Shown here one piece after another: positions 24,000 through 33,923 of a stretch of DNA of 51,039 bases. The translations under genes were made by a program, and so were the position numbers. Below the pieces are notes generated by a model, which did not search any database, had not been told where the DNA came from, and worked only from the letters and a program-made list of their open reading frames with translations. This DNA comes from an uncultured Clostridia bacterium (GTDB lineage Bacteria > Bacillota > Clostridia > UBA1381): assembly GCA_944390955.1 (NCBI GenBank), contig CALXRY010000046.1:1-51039 (forward strand), read 5' to 3'. The number at the start of each line of letters is the position of its first letter. Position 1 is the first letter of the stretch.

Positions 24000-24860
24000 A
24001 TGAATTATAAAATATTTGATGCGCACTGCGATACATTGTGTCTTTTAAACGACCTTGGAGCGTCGTTTGAAAAAAATAATTTTCACATAGACCGTAGACG
24101 TATGGAACAATATGACAGATATACACAGGTATTTGCCTGTTTTATAGATCCGGTTTACAAAAATTCTGCTATGGAACGTTTTATTGAGCTGTCCGATACG
24201 TTTTACTCACAGAATATCGGGGGGATCTTAAGCATAGAGGGCGGAGAGATGATAACAAGCCTTAAGGTACTCAGATCGCTTGCCAGACAGGGAGTACGCA
24301 TTGCAGCGCTCACATGGAATTCTTCAAACCATATTGCGTCGGGAGTACTCGAACCGGACAAAAACCGCGGACTGACCGAGTTTGGCAAAACAGTTGTCAG
24401 GGAAATGAACAGAATAAATATGCTTATAGATTATTCGCATCTTAACGACAAATCGTTTTTTGATATAGCAAATATTTCAAATGCGCCGATCATAGCAACG
24501 CACTCGAATTCAAGAGCGGTATGCGGGCATCCGAGAAATCTTACGGATGAACAGTTTAAGCTCATTGTAAAAACGGGCGGCTGCGCCGGGATAAACTTTT
24601 ATCCGCTGTTTTTAAATTACAGCGGGCATGCCGGGATTGACGATATAGTAAAGCACATAGAGCATTTTATGAGTCTCGGAGGAGAAAGGAATATCGGAAT
24701 AGGCGCGGATTTTGACGGAGTGGATTATCTGCCTGAGGGAATCAGAGGCTGCGGAGAGGTATATAAAGTCCTTGACAGGCTGCTTGAGCTTAATTATACG
24801 GAAGAACAGGTAAACAATATTTCACACGGTAATTTTGAAAGAATTTTTTACGGAGGGTAA
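24000..24860 (+). CDS. membrane dipeptidase family protein (peptidase M19)
   Basis: 286 residues, TIM-barrel metal-dependent hydrolase. Motifs: FDAHCDT (H8 and D10, first zinc), LSIEGGEM (bridging Glu), IDYSHLND, ATHSNSRAVCGHPRNLTDEQ (His ligands and R-N-L-T-D) and IGADFDGVDYLPEG near the end. The family hydrolyses dipeptides, including D-amino acid dipeptides and cell-wall fragments. No signal peptide, so probably cytoplasmic. It is 18 bp after yraN in the rnhB operon. Confidence 0.92.
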   Translation: MNYKIFDAHCDTLCLLNDLGASFEKNNFHIDRRRMEQYDRYTQVFACFIDPVYKNSAMERFIELSDTFYSQNIGGILSIEGGEMITSLKVLRSLARQGVRIAALTWNSSNHIASGVLEPDKNRGLTEFGKTVVREMNRINMLIDYSHLNDKSFFDIANISNAPIIATHSNSRAVCGHPRNLTDEQFKLIVKTGGCAGINFYPLFLNYSGHAGIDDIVKHIEHFMSLGGERNIGIGADFDGVDYLPEGIRGCGEVYKVLDRLLELNYTEEQVNNISHGNFERIFYGG

Positions 24861-24868
24861 ATAAGCAG

Positions 24869-25615
24869 ATGCCGAAATTTTTTACTGCAAGAGAGAATAT
24901 ATCGGATACCGAAATTATAATAAACAACGAGGACGTTGCTCATATAACGAGGGTACTGAGGCTGAAAGAGGGCGATGAGATAACCGTATGCGACGGGCAA
25001 GGCTTTGATTATACTGCCGAAATAAAAAGCATAGCGCCAAAGGCTGTGCTCTGTGAGATTAAATCAAAAAATCAGTGTGCCGCCGAGCCGAATATTTCCG
25101 TAACTCTTTTTCAGGGAATACCGAAAGCGTCAAAAATGGACTACATAATCCAGAAAACAACGGAGCTCGGAATATGCCGTATAGTACCGGTAATGCTTGA
25201 CAGGTGTGTATCTAAAATCGAAAATGCCAAAGCCGGAGAGAAAAAGCGCGAGAGATGGCAAAAAATTGCCAACGAAGCGGCCAAGCAGTCGCGACGAGGA
25301 ATTGTTCCCGAGGTTTGTTCGCCTATCAGACTTGATGAAGCTCTTAGTATTGCAGCGGAGCTTGACTTATGCTTTTCACCGTATGAATGTGAGGAGGATA
25401 CGAGGCTGAGAGGGATTTTAAGGACGAGTTCGGACGCAAAAACGATAGGCTTTATTATAGGACCGGAAGGCGGATTTGATCCGTCGGAAACCGAAAAAAT
25501 AAAATCAGCCGGAATACCTACCGTAACTCTCGGACGGCGGATATTGAGAACGGAAACTGCCGGAGAAGCCGTGCTCGCAATGATCATGTATGAATTGGGT
25601 GACATAAATGGCTGA
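24869..25615 (+). CDS. rsmE: 16S rRNA (uracil1498-N3)-methyltransferase RsmE
   Basis: 248 residues of the SPOUT class. A small N-terminal PUA-like barrel (HITRVLRLKEGDEITVCDG) is followed by the knotted methyltransferase domain: KASKMDYIIQKTTELGI, RWQKIANEAAKQSRRGIVPE, FIIGPEGGFDPSE (SAM site) and LGRRILRTETA. It methylates U1498 of 16S rRNA. It overlaps the next gene by 8 bp. Confidence 0.95.
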   Translation: MPKFFTARENISDTEIIINNEDVAHITRVLRLKEGDEITVCDGQGFDYTAEIKSIAPKAVLCEIKSKNQCAAEPNISVTLFQGIPKASKMDYIIQKTTELGICRIVPVMLDRCVSKIENAKAGEKKRERWQKIANEAAKQSRRGIVPEVCSPIRLDEALSIAAELDLCFSPYECEEDTRLRGILRTSSDAKTIGFIIGPEGGFDPSETEKIKSAGIPTVTLGRRILRTETAGEAVLAMIMYELGDING

Positions 25616-26186
25616 GGTTTTTATGCGGAGCATTGACGGGCTTGATATAGACTCAGTATGGGATGAGCTTTCGGATATGCGCAAGGAAAAGATAATGCAA
25701 CTCAAAAATAAAAATCAGGCACTGCTTTCGGCGGCCGTGGAGCTTGCGCTGAACGATGCTATAAGAAAATGGTTCCCGGATTCAGAGCTGCCAGCAAAAT
25801 ACGCTTATGATGAAAACGGCAAGCCGTACCTTACGGAGCTTGATGCATATATAAGCCTTTCGCATTCGGGAAATTTTGCCGTCTGTGCAATTTCTGAACA
25901 TGAAATCGGCGTAGATATCCAGACCGTAAGACGTGCTGATATGAGAGTTGCAAAGCGCTTCTTTTCCGAGACGGAAAACGAATTTATACGCGGAACTTCG
26001 GACAAGGACAGGGCATTCTTTGAAATATGGGTAAAAAAGGAGGCGCGTGTCAAACTTACAGGCGAAGGAATAAGCGGCGGATTTTCTGCAGCAAATAGCG
26101 ATAGGCAGGACGAATATAAATACACGATGAGTTATATTTCTGACGATGATTGCCTGATTTGCATCTGCGAAAGAAAAAATGTATAA
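25608..26186 (+). CDS. 4'-phosphopantetheinyl transferase, Sfp type
   Basis: 192 residues. It transfers phosphopantetheine from CoA to carrier proteins. Motifs: KYAYDENGKPYL, ISLSHSGNFAVCAIS, GVDIQTV (metal-binding Asp) and FFEIWVKKEARVKLTGEGI (E and K of the family's WxxKEA motif). It is close to the size of Sfp and longer than AcpS. No carrier protein, NRPS or PKS is near. It overlaps rsmE by 8 bp. It may serve as the general acyl-carrier activator, or act on a secondary metabolite system elsewhere. Confidence 0.9.
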   Translation: MAEVFMRSIDGLDIDSVWDELSDMRKEKIMQLKNKNQALLSAAVELALNDAIRKWFPDSELPAKYAYDENGKPYLTELDAYISLSHSGNFAVCAISEHEIGVDIQTVRRADMRVAKRFFSETENEFIRGTSDKDRAFFEIWVKKEARVKLTGEGISGGFSAANSDRQDEYKYTMSYISDDDCLICICERKNV

Positions 26187-26204
26187 GAATTCATAAAATA
26201 TATA

Positions 26205-26233
26205 TTGATTTTTTGGCGGATTAATAGTATAAT
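26205..26233 (+). promoter_or_regulatory. promoter of the pyrH-frr operon
   Basis: TTGATT (26205-26210), 17 bp, TATAAT (26228-26233). A roughly 110-base leader follows, with a small TTAAGA/TCTTAA palindrome near 26255-26270 and a GCAAG/CTTGC pair, then AAGGAGG before pyrH. Confidence 0.75.
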
Positions 26234-26348
26234 TAACATTAACATATAAATATTTAAGAGCAGTTCTTAAAAATGCCGTCAGATATTAAGATTATTCTTT
26301 ATCGCAAGGGCATGCAGAACACTTGCTGTATTATAAGGAGGAAAGCGC

Positions 26349-27068
26349 ATGAAGGCTAAGTATAAAAGGGTTCTTTTGAAAATAAGCGGAGAAGCACTTG
26401 CCGGCGCCAACGGATTTGGGCTGGATGAAAAAACAATCGCCGAAATAAGCGAAAATATAAAAAAGGCGGTCGATATGGGGGTTCAGATCTCTATAGTCGT
26501 AGGAGGAGGGAATATCTGGAGAGGCAGAAGCAGCGAGAACATGGACAGGACAAGAGCAGACCACATGGGAATGCTTGCTACAGCTATAAATGCTCTTGCG
26601 CTGTGCAGCGCTCTTGAAAACTGTAACGTACCTACAAGAGTTCAGACGGCTATAGAGATGCGTCAGGTTGCAGAGCCATATATCAGAGGCAAGGCAGAAA
26701 GACATCTCGACAAGGGAAGAGTTGTGATATTCGGCTGTGGAACGGGAAATCCGTTTATGTCAACAGATACAGCTGCTGCTTTGAGGGCGGTTGAGATGGA
26801 GGCAGATATTATATTGCTTGCAAAGAAAGTGGATGCGGTTTATGACAGCGATCCGAATATAAATCCCAATGCAAAAAAATATGATGTTCTGTCTTTCAGT
26901 GACATACTTTCAAAGAACCTTGGAGTTATGGACTCCACTGCGGCTTCAATGTGCAGAGACAACAATATGCCGATACTTGTTTTCGGACTTAATGACCCCG
27001 AAAATATAGTAAGGGGCATAAAGGGCGAAAGAATAGGCACTCTTGTCAATACAACAGGAACACTATAA
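26349..27068 (+). CDS. pyrH: UMP kinase
   Basis: 239 residues, amino acid kinase fold. [14 protein letters not shown] is the phosphate-binding N-terminus, [11 protein letters not shown] the glycine-rich loop, [15 protein letters not shown] the nucleotide-binding helix, and [20 protein letters not shown] and [12 protein letters not shown] complete the family pattern. It makes UDP from UMP and feeds nucleotide-sugar and RNA synthesis. First gene of the operon that continues into frr. Confidence 0.98.
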   Translation: MKAKYKRVLLKISGEALAGANGFGLDEKTIAEISENIKKAVDMGVQISIVVGGGNIWRGRSSENMDRTRADHMGMLATAINALALCSALENCNVPTRVQTAIEMRQVAEPYIRGKAERHLDKGRVVIFGCGTGNPFMSTDTAAALRAVEMEADIILLAKKVDAVYDSDPNINPNAKKYDVLSFSDILSKNLGVMDSTAASMCRDNNMPILVFGLNDPENIVRGIKGERIGTLVNTTGTL

Positions 27069-27086
27069 TAAAAGGAGGAAAATATC

Positions 27087-27638
27087 ATGGGAAAATACCC
27101 CGAAATAGAAACAAAAATGGAAAAAAGGATTAACGGTTACGCAGGCGAGCTCAAGACTATACGTGCCGGACGGGCAAATGCATCTGTGCTTGATAAAGTA
27201 GCTATAGATTATTACGGGACAATGACACCTGTAAATCAGGTTGCGGCAATATCATCTCCAGATCCGAGGCAGCTGGTTGTTCAGCCGTGGGACGCGTCTG
27301 TTTTAAAAGCTGTTGAAAAGGCTATAAATGCTTCGGAAATAGGAATAACTCCCCAAAATGATGGTAAAGTAATAAGACTGAATTTCCCGCCGCTTACGGA
27401 GGAGAGAAGAAAAGAACTTGTGAAGACGGTCAAGAAATATACCGAGGAAGCTAAAGTACAGATAAGAAACGCAAGACGCGATGCTCTCGACAGTTATAAA
27501 AAGAAAAAGAAGGACGGCGAGGTAACAGAGGATGACCTCAAAGAAATAGAAAAAGACATCCAGAAGCTTACTGATAAATATATAAAGGAAATCGATGATA
27601 TCTGCGCCGCTAAGGAAAAGGAAATACTCGAGGTATAA
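27087..27638 (+). CDS. frr: ribosome recycling factor
   Basis: 183 residues, the normal length. Motifs: [49 protein letters not shown] and [19 protein letters not shown]. It separates ribosomal subunits after termination. It is 18 bp after pyrH, behind AAAGGAGG. Confidence 0.98.
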   Translation: MGKYPEIETKMEKRINGYAGELKTIRAGRANASVLDKVAIDYYGTMTPVNQVAAISSPDPRQLVVQPWDASVLKAVEKAINASEIGITPQNDGKVIRLNFPPLTEERRKELVKTVKKYTEEAKVQIRNARRDALDSYKKKKKDGEVTEDDLKEIEKDIQKLTDKYIKEIDDICAAKEKEILEV

Positions 27639-27652
27639 AATGAAGTATAAAC

Positions 27653-27675
27653 AGGGGCGAGCTGAGTTCGCCCCT
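27653..27675 (+). terminator. hairpin after frr (weak or partial terminator)
   Basis: AGGGGCGA (27653-27660) and TCGCCCCT (27668-27675) form a perfect 8-bp stem with a 7-base loop. The bases after it (TAATGTTATG) are only weakly T-rich, so it probably lowers transcription into uppS rather than stopping it, or serves as an RNA-processing site. Confidence 0.5.
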
Positions 27676-27738
27676 TAATGTTATGACCGCAAATAAGCGG
27701 ATAAAAAACGCCAGGGGACAGAAAAAGGAAATTATATA

Positions 27739-28461
27739 ATGTTTTTTAAGAAGAAATCACATGAAATAGATTTAAATAATCTGCCAAAGCATATAGGCTT
27801 TATTATGGACGGAAATGGCCGATGGGCAAAAAAGCGCGGTTTACCGCGAAGCGCCGGACATAGGGCCGGAGCTGAATCTCTCAAAAAGATTATAACCGAG
27901 GCGAATAATCTCGGTGTCAAATACGCTACGGTGTATGCGTTTTCAACCGAGAACTGGAAGCGCCCGAAAGATGAGGTTGACTATCTCATGTCTCTCCTTA
28001 TGGATTATCTTGTAAATGCAGAAAAAACTCTTTCCAGAGAAAATGTTGTAATCCGCGCGATAGGCTCAAGGAAAGAACTGTCCGAGGAGATGCAGCGGCA
28101 GATCATAAAAACAGAAGAATTCACAAAAAAAAATACAGGGATAGTTATGAACATAGCGCTTAACTACGGCGGTCGAGATGAGCTTGTCAATGCGGTCCGC
28201 AGTATATGTACAGAGGGAAAAGTGCCGGATGATATAACTGCCGATGATATAGAAAGACACCTTTATACTGCGGGACAGCCTGATGTTGATCTGCTAATAC
28301 GTACAAGCGGAGAACAGCGCCTGTCTAATTTTATGCTGTGGCAGGTAAGCTATGCTGAAATGTGGTTTACCGATAAGCTGTGGCCAGATTTCAAGCCGGC
28401 AGATCTCCACCGTGCGATACTTGATTATCAAAATAGGGGAAGACGGTTCGGTGGGATATAG
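27739..28461 (+). CDS. uppS: isoprenyl transferase (undecaprenyl diphosphate synthase)
   Basis: 240 residues, cis-prenyltransferase. HIGFIMDGNGRWAKKRG holds the catalytic Asp, followed by GHRAGAESLKKII, YAFSTENWKRPKDEVDYLM, ALNYGGRDELVNA and the C-terminal LIRTSGEQRLSNFMLWQ with SYAEMWF. It makes the C55 lipid carrier used by peptidoglycan and by the polysaccharide locus in this window. Confidence 0.97.
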   Translation: MFFKKKSHEIDLNNLPKHIGFIMDGNGRWAKKRGLPRSAGHRAGAESLKKIITEANNLGVKYATVYAFSTENWKRPKDEVDYLMSLLMDYLVNAEKTLSRENVVIRAIGSRKELSEEMQRQIIKTEEFTKKNTGIVMNIALNYGGRDELVNAVRSICTEGKVPDDITADDIERHLYTAGQPDVDLLIRTSGEQRLSNFMLWQVSYAEMWFTDKLWPDFKPADLHRAILDYQNRGRRFGGI

Positions 28462-28524
28462 TAAAATACCGTATATGAAGTTTGGTCTGTACGGATTTAT
28501 AGAATACTCCAGGAGGAAGAGTGA

Positions 28525-29358
28525 ATGGTAACGAGAATAATAACCTCAGTGGTCGCGCTTGCGGTGCTTGCGGGCGTACTTATATCACCGCCGGTTGTTT
28601 TTAATATTGTACTTTGCGCTGTCATACTTGTAATGCTGCACGAATGCTACACATCAGCAAAGGTGTTAAAGCCTATTATGGCGGCAGGCTTTATTTCATC
28701 TGCCGCAATTATGGCCGCGTTATATGAGAGCGTATATTATATCGAGCCTATATGGGAAAACAGATACATTGCTCCAGCCGTGATATTTACTGTGTTGCTG
28801 CATCTGGCTGTAGCGATAGCTGTGCACGGAAAGTCTGATTATCGTGATGTTTTGGCAAGCGGATTGCTTACAATATATATAACGCTTTCGATGGGCTGTC
28901 TGGCTTTGACCAATTCAGAGTACGGCACCGCAATTATGATCATAGTGTTTGTATGCGCATGGTCGACAGATACAGGGGCGTATTTTACCGGAAGAGCATT
29001 CGGGAAACGAAAGCTTATCCCACATGTAAGCCCGAATAAAACTGTTGCCGGAGCGGTCGGTGGAGTAATAATTTCCATTGTTTGCTGTATAATATATCTG
29101 ATGATATATGTAAAGATTATAGGCGGTACTGTAGGTTATCAGTGGCCCATACTCGTATGCGGCGGAGCCATAGTCGGCGGTGCCGCAGGAATACTTGCTC
29201 AGGTGGGAGATCTGGCAGCATCTGCGATAAAGCGTGATACGGGCGTCAAGGACTTCGGATGGATATTTCCCGGTCACGGCGGATTTATGGATCGCTTTGA
29301 CAGTGTGCTCTATATTTCGCCCGTAATATATTTTATACTTCAGTTTATGGTTTCGTAG
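28525..29358 (+). CDS. cdsA: phosphatidate cytidylyltransferase
   Basis: 277 residues, about eight membrane spans. The signature lies at the C-terminus: SPNKTVAGAVGG, GDLAASAIKRDTGVKDFGWI and PGHGGFMDRFDS. It makes CDP-diacylglycerol from phosphatidate and CTP. It lies between uppS and dxr in the usual Firmicutes order, behind AGGAGGAAGAG. Confidence 0.96.
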   Translation: MVTRIITSVVALAVLAGVLISPPVVFNIVLCAVILVMLHECYTSAKVLKPIMAAGFISSAAIMAALYESVYYIEPIWENRYIAPAVIFTVLLHLAVAIAVHGKSDYRDVLASGLLTIYITLSMGCLALTNSEYGTAIMIIVFVCAWSTDTGAYFTGRAFGKRKLIPHVSPNKTVAGAVGGVIISIVCCIIYLMIYVKIIGGTVGYQWPILVCGGAIVGGAAGILAQVGDLAASAIKRDTGVKDFGWIFPGHGGFMDRFDSVLYISPVIYFILQFMVS

Positions 29359-29373
29359 GATTGAGAGGGACAT

Positions 29374-30534
29374 ATGGAATTTACTCACAATATATCGATA
29401 CTTGGTTCTACAGGCTCTATCGGTACTCAGACTCTGGCAATAGCGCGTGAATACAGCGGTATAGGTGTAAAGGCTGTAACGGCGCATTCAAATATAAAGC
29501 TGCTTGAGGAACAGATACGAGAATTTAAACCCGAGCTTGCTGCGGTCACTGATGAGAAAAAGGCGAAGGAACTTAAAATCAAGGTCGCAGATACGCCTAC
29601 TAAGGTGATCGGCGGAAGGGAAGGGCTTATTGCGGCGGCTGCTCATGACAGCGCCGAAACGGTAGTGACTGCCGTAGTCGGGATATCGGGACTTGAGCCC
29701 ACGATAGAGGCGATAAAAGCAAAGAAAAACATTGCGCTTGCAAACAAAGAAACGCTTGTCACCGGCGGACATATAGTAACAGCTTTGGCAAAGCGATATA
29801 ATACAGCGATACTTCCGGTAGACAGTGAGCACAGCGCCATTTTTCAGTCACTTATGGGAAATCACCGCAAGGAACTGAAAAGAATACTGCTTACAGCATC
29901 GGGAGGACCATTTTTTGAAAAAAAGCGGAGTGAGCTTGCAGATATAACTCCTGAGGACGCGCTCAGACATCCTAACTGGCACATGGGCTCAAAAGTCACT
30001 ATAGACTCTTCAACGCTCGTAAACAAGGGGCTCGAGATAATCGAGGCAAAGTGGTTGTTTGACGTTGATATAGACAAAATAAAGGTGCTTATCCATAGGC
30101 AGAGTATAATCCATTCCATGGTAGAGTTTGTGGATAACGGAATAATAGCTCAGCTCGGGGCGCCAGATATGCGTCTGCCAATACAGTTTGCGCTTACATA
30201 TCCTAACAGACTACCGATGAACGGAAACGAGCTCGATTTTTCGGAGCTTGTGGAACTTACGTTTGACGAGCCGGACACGGAAACTTTTTACGCACTCGAG
30301 CTTGCAAAAAGAGCTGGCAGAGAAGGAGGTACACTCCCGACTGTCTTTAACGGAGCTGATGAAGCGGCTGTAGAGTTGTTTATGAAGAGAAAACTTTCGT
30401 ATCTTGGGATATCAGAGGCGATACAGAGGGCGATGGATGATATAGAAAATATAGCTGATCCTTCGCTTGAGGATATACTCGAAACCGACAAGCTGGCAAG
30501 AGCGGCCGTATATAAATATTACAAGGGAGTATAG
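29374..30534 (+). CDS. dxr: 1-deoxy-D-xylulose 5-phosphate reductoisomerase
   Basis: 386 residues. NADPH-binding ISILGSTGSIGTQTL at the N-terminus, NKETLVTGG, metal and substrate residues in PVDSEHSAIFQSL, LTASGGPF, HPNWHMGSKVTIDSSTLVNK and GLEIIEAKWLF. Second step of the MEP isoprenoid pathway, which supplies the precursor of UppS. Its stop overlaps the GTG start of the next gene. Confidence 0.97.
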   Translation: MEFTHNISILGSTGSIGTQTLAIAREYSGIGVKAVTAHSNIKLLEEQIREFKPELAAVTDEKKAKELKIKVADTPTKVIGGREGLIAAAAHDSAETVVTAVVGISGLEPTIEAIKAKKNIALANKETLVTGGHIVTALAKRYNTAILPVDSEHSAIFQSLMGNHRKELKRILLTASGGPFFEKKRSELADITPEDALRHPNWHMGSKVTIDSSTLVNKGLEIIEAKWLFDVDIDKIKVLIHRQSIIHSMVEFVDNGIIAQLGAPDMRLPIQFALTYPNRLPMNGNELDFSELVELTFDEPDTETFYALELAKRAGREGGTLPTVFNGADEAAVELFMKRKLSYLGISEAIQRAMDDIENIADPSLEDILETDKLARAAVYKYYKGV

Positions 30535-31691
30535 TGGTTTTGGTAACAGCAATAGTAACTATAGTTATGTTCCTTGTCATGGTGTCACTGCACGAATTCG
30601 GGCATTTCATCGTGGCTAAGGCATTGAATTTTAAAATTCTTGAATATGCGATAGGCTTCGGGCCGGCAATATTTAAAAAGCAAAAAGGCGAGACTTTATA
30701 TGCCATAAGAGTAATTCCTCTGGGTGGTTTCTGCAAATTTGACGGCGAGGACGAGGAATCGGACGACCCGAGAGCTTTTGCAAATCAGGCGGTATGGAAG
30801 AGAATACTCGTTGTGACTGCAGGTGGAATATTTAATATAATTCTTGGCTTTATAATATTTATGGCGATGCTCCCATCGCTGTCGCCTATGCTCACGAATG
30901 AAGTCGAGTCGGTTGTTCCGCACAGCTATATCGAGGATTCGGGCATATTGCCGGGAGACGAGATCGTGGAGCTTAACGGGAAGAATATCGATTTTTACAA
31001 CGATATAACCCTTTATCGTGAGGATATGTCGCCTGATACCGAAAATACGGTGACAATAAAACGCGACGGTGAAAAAATAGATGTCCCGGTCATGCTTTCG
31101 GAACAAAGTATAACAATAGAATATAAAGAGGACTATATAGAATATACCTCTTCAATAAATGGTTTTCCTGAAGTCCAGCGTATAGATTACAGTGACAGCG
31201 TGCCGAAGGACGAGATGAAGGTTGGCACCAAAGAAAGCTCAGTGCAGTATATAATTGGCTTTACGCCGAAGTCAGAAGAGATAACATTCGGAAACATCTG
31301 GGGCTATGCTTGGAGCGAGACGAAATTTGTCGTAAAGCTTGTTTACCGTTCGCTCTGGCAGCTTATCACAGGTCAGGTTGGCATGGAACAAATGTCCGGC
31401 CCTGTGGGCATAGTTACCGCTGTCAACGATGCCGTTAATCAGACAAGTGACAATTGGCTGTATGTGCTTAACCTTACTGCGCTGCTAACAATAAATCTCG
31501 GAGTGTTCAATCTTCTCCCTCTTCCTGCGCTTGACGGAGGGCGGCTGCTGTTTATGATAATAGAGCTGATACGAAGAAAGCCGATACCGCCCGATAAGGA
31601 GGGCATAGTTCATGCAATAGGAATGCTGCTGCTTTTTGCTCTAATAATAGTCATATCCTTTAACGATATAATGAAACTGGTGAATGGATAA
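30534..31691 (+). CDS. rseP: site-2 RIP metalloprotease RseP
   Basis: 385 residues. HEFGH at residues 20-24 in the first membrane span is the zinc motif; the C-terminal [12 protein letters not shown] supplies the third ligand. A PDZ-like domain lies between ([20 protein letters not shown]). It cleaves transmembrane anti-sigma factors and signal peptides within the membrane. The GTG start overlaps the dxr stop (TAGTG) with AAGGGAG upstream, so the two are translationally coupled. Confidence 0.95.
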   Translation: MVLVTAIVTIVMFLVMVSLHEFGHFIVAKALNFKILEYAIGFGPAIFKKQKGETLYAIRVIPLGGFCKFDGEDEESDDPRAFANQAVWKRILVVTAGGIFNIILGFIIFMAMLPSLSPMLTNEVESVVPHSYIEDSGILPGDEIVELNGKNIDFYNDITLYREDMSPDTENTVTIKRDGEKIDVPVMLSEQSITIEYKEDYIEYTSSINGFPEVQRIDYSDSVPKDEMKVGTKESSVQYIIGFTPKSEEITFGNIWGYAWSETKFVVKLVYRSLWQLITGQVGMEQMSGPVGIVTAVNDAVNQTSDNWLYVLNLTALLTINLGVFNLLPLPALDGGRLLFMIIELIRRKPIPPDKEGIVHAIGMLLLFALIIVISFNDIMKLVNG

Positions 31692-31707
31692 TACTGGAGT
31701 GATAAAC

Positions 31708-32748
31708 ATGAAAAGAGAAGTAAATATAGGCGGGGTCAGAATCGGGGGAGAAAATTGCGTTACTGTGCAGTCGATGTGCAACACCGACACAAGAGACGCC
31801 AAAGCGACGATTGAACAGATAAAGCGCCTTGAGGATGCCGGCTGCGAGATAATCCGCGTAGCAGTTCCAGATATGGAGGCTGCCGAGGCAATTGCCGAAA
31901 TAAAAAAGGGAATATCTATACCTCTTGTTGCAGATATTCATTTTGATTACCGGCTTGCGCTTGAATGTATGAAAAACGGAATAGATAAAATTCGAATAAA
32001 TCCCGGAAATATCGGCAGCCGCGACAGGGTAAAGGCCGTTGTTGATATGGCAAAGGAGCGCGGTGTCCCTATCAGGATAGGCGTAAACGGAGGCTCTCTT
32101 GATAAGCGACTTTTACAAAAGTACGGCGGAGTAACTGCGGATGCACTTGTTGAAAGCGCAATGGAGCATGTTGCAATTCTTGATGAGCTGAATTTTAAGG
32201 ATATAGTCGTCTCTATCAAGGTATCGAATGTTCCCGTGATGCTTGAGGCCTACAGAAAATTCAATGCTATTTCGGATATTCCTCTCCACGTCGGAGTTAC
32301 GGAAGCAGGCACTGTGCGGAGCGGAACGATCAAATCGGCGGTCGGTATTGGTGCGCTCCTGTCCGAGGGGATAGGCGATACGATACGCGTATCGCTTACA
32401 GCGGACCCTGTTGAGGAGATATACGCGGCGTATGATATATTAAAGGTCCTTGGACTCAGAAAGCAGGGAGCAGAGCTTGTTTCATGCCCGACCTGCGGCA
32501 GGACGCAGCTCGACCTGATAAGGATCGCTGAAGAAGTCGAAAAACGCATTTCGGGAATATCAAAGCCGATAAAGGTAGCGGTCATGGGCTGCGCAGTAAA
32601 CGGCCCAGGTGAAGCGCGCGAGGCTGATATAGGTATTGCCGGCGGAAAGGGCGAGGGGCTTATCTTTAAGCATGGCGAGATACTCAGAAAAGTCCTGCAG
32701 GATGAGCTCGTCGATGAGCTTATGAAGGAAATCGAAACGATGATATGA
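31708..32748 (+). CDS. ispG: 4-hydroxy-3-methylbut-2-enyl diphosphate synthase (flavodoxin)
   Basis: 346 residues. N-terminal [20 protein letters not shown], central [13 protein letters not shown] and [13 protein letters not shown], and C-terminal 4Fe-4S cysteines in [12 protein letters not shown] and [15 protein letters not shown]-pathway enzyme, downstream of Dxr. ATG 31684, which overlaps rseP, is in frame, but GGAGTG (31696-31701) is placed for ATG 31708, and the shorter form matches the usual family N-terminus. Confidence 0.96.
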   Translation: MKREVNIGGVRIGGENCVTVQSMCNTDTRDAKATIEQIKRLEDAGCEIIRVAVPDMEAAEAIAEIKKGISIPLVADIHFDYRLALECMKNGIDKIRINPGNIGSRDRVKAVVDMAKERGVPIRIGVNGGSLDKRLLQKYGGVTADALVESAMEHVAILDELNFKDIVVSIKVSNVPVMLEAYRKFNAISDIPLHVGVTEAGTVRSGTIKSAVGIGALLSEGIGDTIRVSLTADPVEEIYAAYDILKVLGLRKQGAELVSCPTCGRTQLDLIRIAEEVEKRISGISKPIKVAVMGCAVNGPGEAREADIGIAGGKGEGLIFKHGEILRKVLQDELVDELMKEIETMI

Positions 32749-33482
32749 GCAGTCAATATATATTTGAGGTGCGCTTAAAAGGAGAGATACCGGAGGACGT
32801 ATATTTTCATAGTATTCCTGCTATAAGATCGCTTGCAAGCGCACCGCTTTTATTCGACAAGCCCGTTACATTTTTTGTGGGTGAAAACGGCAGCGGCAAA
32901 TCTACGCTGCTTGAGGCGATAGCTGTTAAATACGGTTTTAATCCCGAGGGTGGGACTCGTGACTACGGATTTAAAACTGCCGATACGCATTCCGAGCTTT
33001 ATAAGCACATAATTCTTGCCAAAAGATTCAGACCGTGCGACGGATTCTTTCTTAGAGCAGAATCATTCTATAATTTCGCAACTGATGTTGATGGCAGGAG
33101 AAAAGATGATGCATTTGCCTATAAAAATTACGGAGGCCGTTCGCTTCACACGCGTTCTCACGGAGAAAGCTTTGCAGCGCTGATAAAAAACCGCTTTTTC
33201 GGCAAGGGGCTGTATATCCTGGACGAACCCGAAGCGGCTTTATCGGTATCAAGCCAATATATGCTTTTGTCAAAAATTCACAAGCTGGTGAATGACGAAT
33301 CACAGTTTATAATAGCAACGCATTCTCCAATATTAACGGGCTATCCTGATGCAGATATATATGAATTTTCGGAATACGGCATAGAAAAAGTAGTTTATGA
33401 GCAGACTGACAACTACCGACTGACAAAGGAATTTGTGAACGGCAGAGACCGCGTATGCAGTATGTTGTTTGAGGAGGAATGA
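32745..33482 (+). CDS. small AAA/ABC-type ATPase (COG3910-like)
   Basis: 245 residues. Walker A is [12 protein letters not shown], an ABC-like signature region lies at [18 protein letters not shown], Walker B is [12 protein letters not shown] and the switch His is in QFIIATHSP. These are the ABC-ATPase motifs in a stand-alone protein with no transporter partner. It overlaps ispG (ATGA) and precedes aroQ with a 4-bp overlap or a 2-bp gap depending on its start, so it is expressed with housekeeping genes. The family role is not established; it is not obviously part of a defence pair. Confidence 0.85.
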   Translation: MSSQYIFEVRLKGEIPEDVYFHSIPAIRSLASAPLLFDKPVTFFVGENGSGKSTLLEAIAVKYGFNPEGGTRDYGFKTADTHSELYKHIILAKRFRPCDGFFLRAESFYNFATDVDGRRKDDAFAYKNYGGRSLHTRSHGESFAALIKNRFFGKGLYILDEPEAALSVSSQYMLLSKIHKLVNDESQFIIATHSPILTGYPDADIYEFSEYGIEKVVYEQTDNYRLTKEFVNGRDRVCSMLFEEE

Positions 33483-33484
33483 TC

Positions 33485-33922
33485 TTGAAAAAATATCTTG
33501 TAATAAACGGAGCGAATCTTAATATGCTTGGCATTCGCGAACCCGGTATATACGGAAAGGGCACGCTTAAGGAGCTTGAGGATATCCTTACAAAAAAGGC
33601 TGAAAAGCTCGGAGTGGGCGTTGAATTTTTTCAAAGCAATTATGAGGGCGAAATAATAGAAAAAATTCACGGCGCTATGGGAGTGTACGACGGAATTATA
33701 ATAAATCCCGGAGCATTTACACACTATTCTTATGCCATACGCGATGCATTCGGTTCGGTGAAAATGGACGTTATCGAGGTCCATATCTCAAATATACATA
33801 AGCGCGAGGAATTTAGACATACTTCAGTGATAGTTCCGGAGTGCATAGGTCAGATATGCGGTCTGGGCTTTAAGGGCTATGAGCTTGCGCTTGAATTTTT
33901 AGCGTCAAAAGGAGATATGTGA
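33485..33922 (+). CDS. aroQ: 3-dehydroquinate dehydratase, type II
   Basis: 145 residues. KYLVINGANLNMLGIREPGI with catalytic Tyr (Y23) just after, FFQSNYEGEIIEKIH, IIINPGAFTHYSYAIRDA and EVHISNIHKREEFRH are all family hallmarks. Third step of the shikimate pathway. Start: GAGGAGG (33470-33476) is only 2 bases from ATG 33479 but 8 from TTG 33485, and the shorter protein has the usual family N-terminus. The ATG form is 2 residues longer and cannot be excluded. Confidence 0.95.
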   Translation: MKKYLVINGANLNMLGIREPGIYGKGTLKELEDILTKKAEKLGVGVEFFQSNYEGEIIEKIHGAMGVYDGIIINPGAFTHYSYAIRDAFGSVKMDVIEVHISNIHKREEFRHTSVIVPECIGQICGLGFKGYELALEFLASKGDM

Positions 33923-33923
33923 T

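Noticed and set aside
32745..33482. anti-phage ATPase (OLD/Septu type)
   Set aside because: No nuclease domain or partner gene; it is embedded between ispG and aroQ.
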